Assembly: GCA_025350445.1 (NCBI GenBank)
Contig: JANXXV010000100.1
Span: 1-21,069, forward strand
Length of the DNA stretch: 21,069 nt
Origin: Bryobacteraceae bacterium
Lineage (GTDB): Bacteria; Acidobacteriota; Terriglobia; Bryobacterales; Bryobacteraceae
Direction: 5' to 3'
The notes beneath the pieces were generated by a model, which saw only the letters and a program-made list of their open reading frames with translations, was not told where the DNA came from and did no database searches. This document shows positions 1 through 8,274 of this stretch, in pieces (the stretch's first letter is position 1; every line of letters starts with the position of its first letter). The translations under genes and the position numbers were made by a program.

Positions 1-1081
1 GCTCCATTACGTCGGGGCTGATTTCGGTTACTTTGCAACCGTGCTTTTTGTTCAGATCGCGAATCAACGCCTCGGCCAGAATGGGCAAATCGCCTTCCCG
101 GTTGCGCAGCGGAGGTAACGCAATCTGAAAGACGTTCAGGCGGTAGAACAAGTCCTCGCGAAGTTCGCCCTTGCGCAGCGCATCGTCCAAAACTTTATTG
201 GTGGCGGCGATGATGCGGACATCCACGGTGATTTCGTTCTTGCCGCCGAGCCGGCGGACACGGGAATCTTCCAGGACTCGAAGAAGCTTCGCTTGCGTTC
301 CGACGGGCATCTCCGCAAGCTCGTCCAGAAGCAGCGTTCCGTGTTGCGCTAACTCAAAGCAACCGGCGCGGCGTTCCACGGCTCCGGTGAAAGCGCCTTT
401 CTCATGTCCGAACAATTCGCTTTCCATCAGCGTTTCCGGCATGGCGGCGCAATTGATTGCGATAAACGGCCCACTGCGGCGAGGGCTCAAATGATGGATG
501 GCGCGCGCGACCAGCTCTTTGCCCGTGCCACTTTCTCCGGTGATCAGTACGGCCGCCTTGCTCGGAGCCACCTGACGGACTAACGAGAATACCTGGTGCA
601 TTGCGGGAGAAGACCCCACCAGATCCACCAGCACGCCTTGATAGCTCAACTGGCGTTGCAACCGCTCTGTTTCCTCGGCCAGCCGGCTTTGGGAGGCGGC
701 ACGTTCCAGCAGGATGCGCAGGGCAGCGGGTTGAATTGGCTTTTCCAGAAACCAGAAGGCGCCCAGATCGTGAATGGTGGCAATGGCTGTTTCGATGTTG
801 CCAAAAGCAGTCAGCACGATCGCCGGCGGCATATTTCCTTGGCTGGTAAGCCGTTTCAGCAATTCGAAGCCATCCATGCGGGGCATCATCAAATCGGTAA
901 CCAGCACCTGCACGGCGCCTTCGGCCAGCTTATCCAGCGCTTCCTGGCCGTCGGCTGCGGTCTCCGCGGTGAATCCCCAAGACGCAACCATGCTGGCTAA
1001 CCCCACACGCTGACTTTCTTCGTCGTCGACGATCAGCACTTTCGCCGACGAAGGGTTCACAACACTATTCATTGCAGTCAT
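1..1081 (-). CDS. NtrC-family sigma-54 response regulator (3' end cut by window edge)
   Basis: This is a two-component response regulator that should activate sigma-54 promoters when phosphorylated. About 360 residues are visible. The receiver domain (about 13-125) has acidic residues in VLIVDDEE (D19/D20), the phospho-acceptor Asp63 in TDLMMP, Thr91 in LTAFG and Lys114 in LEKP, so it looks active. The AAA+ domain follows, with Walker A GESGTGKE (182-189), the sigma-54 contact loop GAFTGA (229-234) and a Walker B region LLLDELAEMP. The C-terminal Fis-type DNA-binding domain lies beyond the window. Two in-frame ATGs compete as start (1081 and 1072). Neither has a strong ribosome site, and I took the longer. 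It is divergent from the PIG-L gene. No histidine kinase is visible, so its target is unknown. Confidence 0.93.
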   Translation of the reverse strand, partial: MTAMNSVVNPSSAKVLIVDDEESQRVGLASMVASWGFTAETAADGQEALDKLAEGAVQVLVTDLMMPRMDGFELLKRLTSQGNMPPAIVLTAFGNIETAIATIHDLGAFWFLEKPIQPAALRILLERAASQSRLAEETERLQRQLSYQGVLVDLVGSSPAMHQVFSLVRQVAPSKAAVLITGESGTGKELVARAIHHLSPRRSGPFIAINCAAMPETLMESELFGHEKGAFTGAVERRAGCFELAQHGTLLLDELAEMPVGTQAKLLRVLEDSRVRRLGGKNEITVDVRIIAATNKVLDDALRKGELREDLFYRLNVFQIALPPLRNREGDLPILAEALIRDLNKKHGCKVTEISPDVME

Positions 1082-1213
1082 TGTACTGCGATTGTCCGCC
1101 CCAATGATAAGATTTGAAAATTGGCGCCTGTGGCATTACATGGCGACTGCAGTGACGAATTGCGCCGGGGGTAGGACGCGCCGATAGGGGAAATGTTTCA
1201 TTTGGCTGTCAGA

Positions 1214-1240
1214 TTGCCGTAGAAAAACGCCTGCTAAAAT
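1214..1240 (+). promoter_or_regulatory. Weak sigma-70-like promoter before the PIG-L gene
   Basis: TTGCCG (1214-1219) and TAAAAT (1235-1240) are separated by 15 bp, which is shorter than ideal. The -10 ends only 10 bp before the ATG at 1251, and no Shine-Dalgarno sequence precedes that ATG, so the transcript may be almost leaderless. The rest of the 169-bp divergent intergenic region shows only a perfect 8-bp palindrome, ACTGCAGT, near 1146-1153, and nothing else I can support. Confidence 0.3.
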
Positions 1241-1250
1241 TCTTTCATAC

Positions 1251-3794
1251 ATGAAACACTTCCAAGCAATTATGTTCGCTACGCTGATGTTGGCGTTGAG
1301 TCCGCGTGCATCGGCGCAACGGGATCTTTCGGGAAGCGCGCGGATCAAACTGGCGATTGAGAACCTGGCCGGCACGCGGAGCGTTTTGGTGATTGCCGCC
1401 CATCCGGATGACGAGCCGACGGCACTATTGACCTATTTTGTGCGCGGCCGGCACCTGCGGTCCGGATATCTGTCGCTCACGCGCGGGGAAGGCGGGCAGA
1501 ACCTGATTGGATCCGAGCAGGGCAAACTGCTGGGCGTAATTCGTACCCAGGAACTGCTGGCGGCGAGAAAGATTGACGGAGCCGAACAGTTCTTTACCCG
1601 GGCCATCGACTTCGGATTTTCGAAGACGCCGCAGGAAACAATTGCGAAATGGGGACATGATGCGCTGCTGTCCGATGTAGTCTGGGTGATCCGCCGCTTT
1701 CAGCCGGACGTGATTGTGCTGGTGTGGTCCGGAACGCCGCGCGATGGGCACGGGCAGCATCAGGCATCGGCGATTATCGGCCGCGAGGCGTTCGCGGCGG
1801 CAGCGGACAGGAATCGGTTTCCTGAACAACTGAAGTATGTGCAGCCCTGGCAGACCAGGCGGATGTATCAATTGGGCCGCCGGACCTTTGATCAATTCCG
1901 GCCAGCCGCGGAGGTGGCAAAGGATACGACGCCGCCGGAGAAGACGCTCAACATTGACACTGGCGAGTTCGATCCGATGCTCGGGCACTCCTACAACGAG
2001 ATTGCGGGAATGAGCCGCAGCATGCATAAGAGTCAGGGCATGGGGTCGGCGGAACAGCGTGGGTCGTCCGTCGTGTGGTTATTGCCAATCGGGGGCGACG
2101 CGGGGCTGCGCGATGCGTTGGATGGGATTGAAAATGGTTGGAAGGGGCAGGCGCAGGGCGCGGCGATTGACGAGTTGCTTTCGCGGGCGATCCGTACTTT
2201 CGATGCGGAACATCCCGAGAAAACGATTCCGCTGTTAACGCAGGCGCGGCCGCCGATGGCCAAAGTGAAGGCGGGTTGGGCAGCGCGGAAACTGCAGGAC
2301 CTGGACGAGGCCATTGCGCTGTGCGCGGGACTCTGGCTGGATGCGGCAACGGACCGGACAACGGCCGTGCCCGGAGGCGCGGTGCGGATTACGGCGACGG
2401 CGCTGAATCGATCACCCGCCACAGTTGTGCTGAAGAGCGTAAAGACTTCAGGCGCGGAGGGTGCACCCGCGACGGATCTGCTTTCCGATCAGCTTGCCTA
2501 CAATAGGCCGGACAAGAAGATTCTTACGTGGACGGTTCCCGCATCGCAGCCGTCGTCCCAGCCCTTCTGGCTGAGGAAGCCGACGCTAAGCGACAGCTAC
2601 ACCATCGACGATCGGCAATTGATTGGAGTGGCCGATGCGCCGCCGGTTCTGGAAGCGAGTTTTCGTTTGCTGGTGGGTTCCGATGAAATTGTGGTGAAGC
2701 GGCCCGTCCATTTCCGCTATGTGGACAGGGTGCGCGGTGAGCTGACGCGGCCACTTACCGTGGTGCCATCTGTGTCGCTTTCAATTTCCGAGAAAGCGAT
2801 CCTCTTTCCGAATAACGAAGCGAAATCGATTGATGTAGATGTGAAGGCGAACAAGCCGCAATCGTCCGGGACGGTGAGCCTGACGGTGCCTGCCGGGTGG
2901 CGGGTGGAGCCGTCGTCAAGACCGTTCACCCTGACGCAAACCGGCGAACAAGCGACGCTGCGATATACGATTACGCCGTCAGCCGGTGAAGCCCGCGGGG
3001 AGTTGCGCGCGCAAGCTGCGATGGCGGGCGGAGGGCAGGTGGAGGAGAACATGAACGTGATCGACTACGCCCACATTCCACCGCAAACCATCTTCGAGCC
3101 ATCCGCGGCAGCCGTAGTTCGCGCCGACATCCGGACGCTGGCGCACAAGGTGGGTTATATCATGGGCGCGGGCGATGAGGTGCCGAAAGCACTGCGGCAG
3201 ATTGGCTGCGAGGTTACTTTGCTGGACGCCGATTTTCTGGCGCGCGGCGATCTGAACGCGTTCGACGCCATCGTGGCCGGGGTTCGCGCTTACAATCTGC
3301 GGCTGGACCTGCGCGCCAATCAACACCGCTTGCTGGAATACATGAAGCAGGGCGGAACTTACATCGTCCAGTACAACAACCTGGGCTTTGGCGCGTCAGC
3401 GGCAGAGGATTTGAAGGGGCTTGAGCAGTTGGGTCCGTATCCAATAAAGCTGAGCCAGGAACGCGTGACCGAGGAAGATGCGCCCATTCATTTTCCCGAT
3501 CCAAGCCACCCGTTGCTACAGTCTCCGAATCAGATTACGGCGAAAGATTTCGAAGGATGGGTGCAGGAACGCGGCTTGTATTTCGCATCGAGCTTCGATC
3601 CGCGGTATCAGTCTCTATTCGATTCGCACGACGCCGGGGAGCCGCCGCTCACGGGTGGAATGCTGTTCACAAGATACGGCAAGGGGGCATACTTCTATAC
3701 CGGGTATGCATGGTTTCGCGAGTTGCCCGCCGGTGTACCTGGCGCGTTCCGGATTTTTGCAAACCTGTTGAGCGCCGGAAAGACCCTGCAATGA
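1251..3794 (+). CDS. Secreted PIG-L/LmbE-family deacetylase with long C-terminal extension
   Basis: PIG-L family enzymes are zinc-dependent N-deacetylases acting on GlcNAc-type amides. This 847-aa protein starts with a signal peptide, probably cleaved after ASA near residue 22, so it acts outside the cytoplasm. The family motif AHPDDE is at 50-55, and further likely zinc-site histidines are His167 and His170 in HGQHQ. The deacetylase domain covers roughly 40-300. The remaining 500 residues include a beta-sandwich-like region (about 500-620) and a C-terminal domain (about 630-847) that resembles class I glutamine-amidotransferase/ThuA-like folds, with YMKQGGTYIVQYN. Typical PIG-L proteins are only 220-300 aa. 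Its stop overlaps the ATG of the next small gene (ATGA), indicating translational coupling to the transporter genes. The substrate is unknown; a secreted glycoconjugate is the natural guess. Confidence 0.9.
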   Translation: MKHFQAIMFATLMLALSPRASAQRDLSGSARIKLAIENLAGTRSVLVIAAHPDDEPTALLTYFVRGRHLRSGYLSLTRGEGGQNLIGSEQGKLLGVIRTQELLAARKIDGAEQFFTRAIDFGFSKTPQETIAKWGHDALLSDVVWVIRRFQPDVIVLVWSGTPRDGHGQHQASAIIGREAFAAAADRNRFPEQLKYVQPWQTRRMYQLGRRTFDQFRPAAEVAKDTTPPEKTLNIDTGEFDPMLGHSYNEIAGMSRSMHKSQGMGSAEQRGSSVVWLLPIGGDAGLRDALDGIENGWKGQAQGAAIDELLSRAIRTFDAEHPEKTIPLLTQARPPMAKVKAGWAARKLQDLDEAIALCAGLWLDAATDRTTAVPGGAVRITATALNRSPATVVLKSVKTSGAEGAPATDLLSDQLAYNRPDKKILTWTVPASQPSSQPFWLRKPTLSDSYTIDDRQLIGVADAPPVLEASFRLLVGSDEIVVKRPVHFRYVDRVRGELTRPLTVVPSVSLSISEKAILFPNNEAKSIDVDVKANKPQSSGTVSLTVPAGWRVEPSSRPFTLTQTGEQATLRYTITPSAGEARGELRAQAAMAGGGQVEENMNVIDYAHIPPQTIFEPSAAAVVRADIRTLAHKVGYIMGAGDEVPKALRQIGCEVTLLDADFLARGDLNAFDAIVAGVRAYNLRLDLRANQHRLLEYMKQGGTYIVQYNNLGFGASAAEDLKGLEQLGPYPIKLSQERVTEEDAPIHFPDPSHPLLQSPNQITAKDFEGWVQERGLYFASSFDPRYQSLFDSHDAGEPPLTGGMLFTRYGKGAYFYTGYAWFRELPAGVPGAFRIFANLLSAGKTLQ

Positions 3795-3916
3795 ATCAGC
3801 CTGACGAGCCGCCACCTTTTCTCGGGACGTGGAAACGGATTTACACCCTTGTGTTGATCTACGTGGCTGCGTTGATTTCCATGTTGTACGTGTTCTCGGA
3901 CGTCACTGCGCCATGA
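3791..3916 (+). CDS. 41-aa single-pass membrane protein coupled to the symporter
   Basis: This short gene encodes 41 residues: a proline-rich head (MNQPDEPPPFLGTWKRIY), one hydrophobic helix (about 19-37) and a short tail ending DVTAP. The positive residues before the helix suggest the N-terminus stays in the cytoplasm. The ATG overlaps the PIG-L stop as ATGA (3791-3794), and its own stop overlaps the symporter ATG as ATGA (3913-3916). This double overlap argues strongly for a real, translated gene. Small membrane proteins encoded directly before SSS symporters are known (YjcH/DUF485 before ActP, DUF4212 proteins), but those have two helices, and this one has one. A role as accessory subunit or folding helper of the symporter is an inference. 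Confidence 0.8.
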   Translation: MNQPDEPPPFLGTWKRIYTLVLIYVAALISMLYVFSDVTAP

Positions 3917-5592
3917 AGCCGCTCGATTGGGTGGTAATGTTCGGGTGGCTGACGTTCCTGGTTTCCTACGGCTTGTGGCGCGGCCGCAAGAGCGGGACCG
4001 TAAACGACTATCTGCTGGCGGGCCGCACCATGCCGTGGTACGCGATGGGTCTGTCTATTATGGCGACGCAGGCCAGCGCCATCACATTCATCTCCACCAC
4101 GGGCCAGTCTTACGTGGACGGCATGAGGTTCGTTCAGTTCTATTTTGGGTTGCCCGTGGCGATGGTAATTTTGTCGGCCACCGCGGTTCCTATTTTTCAT
4201 CGGGCGAAGGTATACACAGCGTACGAGTATCTGGAGAGCCGCTTCGATGCGAAGACTCGCGCGTTGGTGAGCGCGATTTTCTTAATCCAGCGCGGGCTGG
4301 CCGCTGGGTTGGCGCTTTACGCGCCCGCTGTCGTGTTGTCGGTAATTCTGGGCTGGTCGGATCGGACGACGACAATTCTGATGGGCAGCCTGGTAGTGGT
4401 CTACACCACCACAGGCGGCATCAAGGCGATCACCTGGGCCGACGTGCAACAGATGGCAGTGATCTTCGTCGCGTTGATTTTAGCCCTGTTCATGGCCATC
4501 CACCTGATGCCGCAACAGGTGAGTTTTCTGGACGCGGTGACGCTCGCCGGGGCTTTCGGGAAGTTGAAAGCCGTGGACACGCACTTCGATTGGAACAACC
4601 GCTACAACCTTTGGAGCGGCCTGATTGGCGGGATGTTTCTGGCGCTGGCTTATTTTGGATGCGACCAATCGCAGGTGCAACGCTACCTCACCGGAAAGTC
4701 CATTGCGCAAAGCCGTCTGAGTCTGTTGTTCAACGCGATGGCCAAGATCCCGATGCAGTTCTTCATTCTGTTCATCGGCGCGATGGTCTTCGTGCTGTTC
4801 ATGTTCGTGAAGCCACCGGTGATTTTTCATCCGGTGGAGATGGGGCGCATTGCGCAGTCCGCTGAATATAAGCCGGTGGAGGATCGCTACAACGCCGCGT
4901 TTGAAGCGCGCAAACAGGCAGCGCAACGCTATCTGGATGCGAAACATCGCGGGGGAACTTCGCCGGCCGATTTGGAAGAACTGCGATCCACGCAAAGAGC
5001 ATTCGATAACGCGCGGCAGGACGGCGCGAAACTGGTGGACAAGACGCGCGGGTCCGTGGGCTTCAACGATACGAACTACATTTTTCTCAGCTTTGTAACG
5101 AACTACCTGCCGGCTGGAGTGGTGGGCCTGATCATCGCGGTGATCTTTTCGGCGGCGATGTCAGCGGTCTCCGGCGAGATCAACTCACTTGCCACGGTCA
5201 CCGTAATCGACGTTTATAAGCGGCATTTCCACAAGTCGGCAACAGACGGGCATTATCTTTGGGCATCGCGAATCGCAACGGCATTTTGGGGTGTGTATGC
5301 GGTGATCTTCGCCGGGCGCGGCGGCGGATTCGGCGCATTGATCGAAGCCGTGAACATGATTGGGTCGTTATTCTATGGAGGGATGCTGGGCGTTTTTGTG
5401 CTCGCGTTCTTCTTCCCGAAAGTGAGCGCTAACGGAGCCTTCGCGGGCGTGATCGCCGGCGAAGCCGCCATCTTCGCGGCAAACCATTTCACCAGCATTT
5501 CGTTTCTCTGGTACAACGTGATCGGCTGCCTGGTAGTGCTGGCGACGGGCGTGTTGGTTTCGAAATTCGAACGGGCTACAACCGCTCCCTAA
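3913..5592 (+). CDS. Sodium:solute symporter (SSS family)
   Basis: This is a 559-aa integral membrane symporter using the sodium gradient for uptake. It begins with a hydrophobic helix (WVVMFGWLTFLVSYGLW), then the family-typical segment DYLLAGRTMPWYAMGLSI, and later GEINSLATVTVIDVYKR, the SSS signature near the sodium-site helix. I chose the ATG at 3913 rather than an upstream in-frame codon because it overlaps the small gene's stop and puts the first helix at the N-terminus. An external loop of about 75-80 polar residues (about 306-383) is rich in Glu/Lys/Arg/Ala and probably forms a helical hairpin; similar insertions occur in symporters of related clades. The substrate cannot be read from sequence. 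Coupling to a deacetylase suggests amino sugars or their derivatives (inference). Confidence 0.92.
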   Translation: MKPLDWVVMFGWLTFLVSYGLWRGRKSGTVNDYLLAGRTMPWYAMGLSIMATQASAITFISTTGQSYVDGMRFVQFYFGLPVAMVILSATAVPIFHRAKVYTAYEYLESRFDAKTRALVSAIFLIQRGLAAGLALYAPAVVLSVILGWSDRTTTILMGSLVVVYTTTGGIKAITWADVQQMAVIFVALILALFMAIHLMPQQVSFLDAVTLAGAFGKLKAVDTHFDWNNRYNLWSGLIGGMFLALAYFGCDQSQVQRYLTGKSIAQSRLSLLFNAMAKIPMQFFILFIGAMVFVLFMFVKPPVIFHPVEMGRIAQSAEYKPVEDRYNAAFEARKQAAQRYLDAKHRGGTSPADLEELRSTQRAFDNARQDGAKLVDKTRGSVGFNDTNYIFLSFVTNYLPAGVVGLIIAVIFSAAMSAVSGEINSLATVTVIDVYKRHFHKSATDGHYLWASRIATAFWGVYAVIFAGRGGGFGALIEAVNMIGSLFYGGMLGVFVLAFFFPKVSANGAFAGVIAGEAAIFAANHFTSISFLWYNVIGCLVVLATGVLVSKFERATTAP

Positions 5593-5650
5593 CGGTCACG
5601 GCTCGGTTAGCGCATAATTCTACCGAGCCGCGGCCGTTAGGAAGCGGTTG
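5579..5650. terminator. 29-bp imperfect inverted repeat, candidate bidirectional terminator
   Basis: The arms at 5579-5607 and 5622-5650 match in 26 of 29 positions when one is reverse-complemented; the three differences are all transitions, one of which still allows a G-U pair. The loop is 14 nt (5608-5621). The left arm starts inside the last 14 nt of the symporter gene and includes its TAA, and the right arm ends 6 bp before the glgC stop. A hairpin this long between two convergent genes should stop transcription from both sides, although neither side has a U-rich tract. It could also be an inverted duplication of the symporter gene's 3' end, or a short mobile palindrome. Confidence 0.75.
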
Positions 5651-5656
5651 CCCGGG

Positions 5657-6910
5657 CTAGATATCCAAGCTAGCGATTTCCACGGTGCTGCGGTGACCGT
5701 CCACCACCACGATGCCGCTTTCGGTGACGTGGTGGAAATGGCGGTCTTTTTCCAGATCGTAACCGATCTGCGCGTCTTCCGGCACGCGAACATTCTTGTC
5801 CAGAATGGCCCGGCGGATTTTCGCGCGGCGTCCGATGTCGCAGTTGTCGAAGATGATGGAATCCTCAACAGTGGCGCCGGTGTGGATGCGCACGCCGCGG
5901 CCGAGCACCGAATTTCTCACCGAACCACCAGAGAGAATGGTGCCCCCGGCGACGATGGAATCGATCGCCTGACCGCGGCGGCCTTCGTCGTCGAACGTCG
6001 TCTTGGCTGGCGGATCTGAATATCCCGCGGTGCGCAGCGGCCACTGTTTGTTATACAGATTCAATACCGGCGATACCGCACGCAAATCCATGTTCGCTTC
6101 ATAGTAGGCATCAATGGTTCCCACATCACGCCAGTAGACTTCCGCACCGGGGGGGTCGCCGGGAATGCGGTTGGTATTGAAATCGTAGGCGAACATTTCC
6201 GAACGTCCGACGAGGGATGGCAGAATATCGCGGCCGAAATCGTGAGAGCTTTCTTCATTTGCGGCGTCGGCGTAAAGTTCCCGCAGCAACGTGCCGGTGG
6301 AGAATACGTAATTCCCCATGGATGCGTACACGCGGTCCGGATCGTCCGGCATGGTGGGTGCATCGGGATTCTTTTCGTGAAAGCCGACAATGGCGCCTTC
6401 CGGGGATGTCTCAATGACGCCGAACTCGCTGGAGAGATCCTTGCTCACAGGAATGGCCGCGACGGTTACCTGCGCCCGCTTGTGCTCGTGATATTCAATC
6501 ATTTCGCGGATGTTCATGCGGTAGATGTGATCGGCGCCGAAGATCACCACCAGGTGGGGGTCCGCCTGTTCAATCAAATTTATGTTTTGGTAAATGGCGT
6601 CGGCAGTGCCTCGATACCAGGTCTCGCCGGGTGAACGCATCTGGGCGGGCACGGGGATAATGAAGTGGCTTTTCAGCAGGCTGTTGGATTCCCAACCATC
6701 GCGCAGGTGCTGCAACAACGACTGGCTCTTGAACTGGATGAGCACATAACTGGAGTAGATGCCCGAGTTCAGCAGGTTGCTGAGCACGAAATCGATAATG
6801 CGGTACCGGCCGCCAAACGGAACAGCGGGCTTGGCGCGTTCTTTAGTTAGGGGGTAGAGCCGGGTGCCCTTGCCGCCGGCCAGCACAAATGCAAGTACTC
6901 GGAGTTGCAT
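5657..6910 (-). CDS. glgC: Glucose-1-phosphate adenylyltransferase (ADP-glucose pyrophosphorylase)
   Basis: GlgC makes ADP-glucose from ATP and glucose-1-phosphate, the committing step of bacterial glycogen synthesis, in the cytoplasm. The protein is 417 aa, close to the usual 400-430. The nucleotide-binding motif VLAGGKGTRLYPLT lies at 9-22, followed by AKPAVPFGGRYRIIDFVLSN, typical of GlgC. The C-terminal part (about 290-417) has hexapeptide-like repeats (GGTILSGGSVRNSVLGRGV and on), the left-handed beta-helix that carries allosteric sites in this family. A GAGG ribosome site lies 10 nt before the ATG (6921-6924 on the plus strand). No other glycogen gene is adjacent. It converges on the symporter gene across the inverted repeat. 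Confidence 0.96.
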   Translation of the reverse strand: MQLRVLAFVLAGGKGTRLYPLTKERAKPAVPFGGRYRIIDFVLSNLLNSGIYSSYVLIQFKSQSLLQHLRDGWESNSLLKSHFIIPVPAQMRSPGETWYRGTADAIYQNINLIEQADPHLVVIFGADHIYRMNIREMIEYHEHKRAQVTVAAIPVSKDLSSEFGVIETSPEGAIVGFHEKNPDAPTMPDDPDRVYASMGNYVFSTGTLLRELYADAANEESSHDFGRDILPSLVGRSEMFAYDFNTNRIPGDPPGAEVYWRDVGTIDAYYEANMDLRAVSPVLNLYNKQWPLRTAGYSDPPAKTTFDDEGRRGQAIDSIVAGGTILSGGSVRNSVLGRGVRIHTGATVEDSIIFDNCDIGRRAKIRRAILDKNVRVPEDAQIGYDLEKDRHFHHVTESGIVVVDGHRSTVEIASLDI

Positions 6911-6943
6911 TATCGTCGATCCTCGGTTTTTTTGTGGACTAAC

Positions 6944-6958
6944 CTGCCATTGTGGCAG
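6944..6958. promoter_or_regulatory. 15-bp palindrome, possible operator
   Basis: CTGCCA, three bases, then TGGCAG form a perfect 6-bp dyad in the 113-bp region between divergent glgC and the MFS gene. It overlaps the candidate glgC -10 element (6949-6954, minus strand), where a bound regulator could block transcription. No regulator gene is visible nearby, so the protein that would bind is unknown. Confidence 0.35.
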
Positions 6959-6977
6959 TTGAAAGCCAGCGAGGCAA
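6949..6977 (-). promoter_or_regulatory. Candidate glgC promoter
   Basis: Read on the minus strand, TTGCCT (6972-6977) and CACAAT (6949-6954) are spaced by exactly 17 bp. Each hexamer matches the sigma-70 consensus in 4 of 6 positions. The predicted start of transcription leaves a leader of about 30 nt holding the GAGG site before the ATG. Confidence 0.35.
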
Positions 6978-7023
6978 CAAACATTTCCGGGGTTGGTGTT
7001 TTAGCTCTGGAAGTTGTGATATT

Positions 7024-8274
7024 TTGACCGTACACTTGCTCTCCATAAAAACTAAACCCCTGACATCGGCGCACCGCTGGTCCGTCGTCGGCCTACTGTT
7101 CCTCGGCATGATCATCTCATACGTGGACCGGTCGAATATCACAGCGGCGCTGACGCTGCCGGAATTCCGGCAACTGTTCCACCTCAACAGCCAGGACGTG
7201 GGGGCGTTGCAGTCGGCGTTCTTCTGGTCGTATGCATTTCTACAGGTTCCAGCCGGCTATGTGGTGGACCGCTACGGCGTGAAAATGCCGTACTTCATTG
7301 CCTTTATTTTCTGGAGCCTGATTTCCGCAGGCACGGCATTGACCAGTTCCTTTTCCCAGTTGGTGGGATTGCGGCTGTTGCTCGGCGTGGGCGAATCGGT
7401 GGTGACTCCGGCCAGCCTTCGCTGGATCCGTTACAACGTGCATGAGCATCAGCGGGGCCTGGCGGTGGGCATTCTGTTCGCCGGCGCGAAGATGGGTCCG
7501 GCTATCGGAACACCATTGGCTGTAATGCTGCTGGCGCAGTTCGGATGGCGCAGCATGTTCGCGATCCTTGGATTCGGCGCGCTGGTGTGGCTGATTCCAT
7601 GGGCGATGATGGTCCGCAACGACGACCGGGCGCTGGAAGCGGAATCGACACAAGCCACCTCCGCGCCGGCGGTTCCGTTCAGCTCGATATTCCGTTCGCC
7701 GGTGATCTACGGCATCATGATTGGGACGTTTTGTTACAACTATTTCGTCTACTTCAACATGACGTGGCTGCCGCTCTATTTCGTGAACCGGCGGCACCTG
7801 ACACAGAAAGACATGGCGATTTACACGTTCTTCACATTCACCGGCATGGCGGTGACCGCCATCACCGCGGGCTGGTTCGCGGACCGGCTAATTGCCAAAG
7901 GCGCGGACCCGGTGACGATTCGAAAGCGGTTTACCATCGCTGGATTTCTGGTGGCGTCCACGGAAATTATCGGGGCAATGAGCAACTCAAACGAAGTGGC
8001 ACTGACCTTCGCCATTCTGTCTCTGGCCGGGCTGGGTCTGGCTACGGGGAACTACTGGGCGTTGACGCAGACGCTGATGCCCGGCGCGGCAATGGGCCGG
8101 ATAGCGGGGCTGCAAAACTTTGCGTCGAATTTCTCCGGCATCGTTGCCGCGTGGTTCAGCGGCTGGCTGATTCAGAAGACCGGCAGTTACGATGCGCCCA
8201 TGCAAGCCATCTGGCTGATCCTGATTACCGGCGTAACGTCTTATGCATTTCTAGTGAGGAAGAAGTATGTTTAG
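7024..8274 (+). CDS. MFS transporter, ACS/hexuronate-type
   Basis: This major facilitator protein of about 416 aa has twelve predicted membrane helices. It resembles the anion:cation symporter branch that includes hexuronate and sugar-acid carriers: helix 1 is followed by SYVDRSNI, and the conserved loop region carries GESVVTPASLRWIRYNV and AGAKMGPAIGTPLAV. The start is uncertain. The reading frame is open from a GTG at 6952, but the residues encoded before 7024 do not look like protein. TTG 7024 has GGAAG ten bases upstream, and TTG 7036 is also possible. It overlaps the following cupin-like gene by 8 bp. The substrate is not determined; a carboxylate or sugar acid is the family expectation. 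Confidence 0.88.
   Translation: MTVHLLSIKTKPLTSAHRWSVVGLLFLGMIISYVDRSNITAALTLPEFRQLFHLNSQDVGALQSAFFWSYAFLQVPAGYVVDRYGVKMPYFIAFIFWSLISAGTALTSSFSQLVGLRLLLGVGESVVTPASLRWIRYNVHEHQRGLAVGILFAGAKMGPAIGTPLAVMLLAQFGWRSMFAILGFGALVWLIPWAMMVRNDDRALEAESTQATSAPAVPFSSIFRSPVIYGIMIGTFCYNYFVYFNMTWLPLYFVNRRHLTQKDMAIYTFFTFTGMAVTAITAGWFADRLIAKGADPVTIRKRFTIAGFLVASTEIIGAMSNSNEVALTFAILSLAGLGLATGNYWALTQTLMPGAAMGRIAGLQNFASNFSGIVAAWFSGWLIQKTGSYDAPMQAIWLILITGVTSYAFLVRKKYV

Noticed and set aside
1425..2027. 200-codon minus-strand frame inside the PIG-L gene
   Set aside because: Antisense to a clear coding gene, with biased composition (His/Arg/Pro-rich) typical of shadow frames in GC-rich DNA.
3927..4865. 312-codon plus-strand frame inside the symporter gene
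   Set aside because: Shadow frame of the symporter; Gly/Arg/His-rich with no membrane segments or motifs.
4828..5060. Charged helical loop in the symporter as a novel inserted domain
   Set aside because: Similar external helical insertions are known in SSS symporters of other environmental bacteria, so I treat it as a clade feature.
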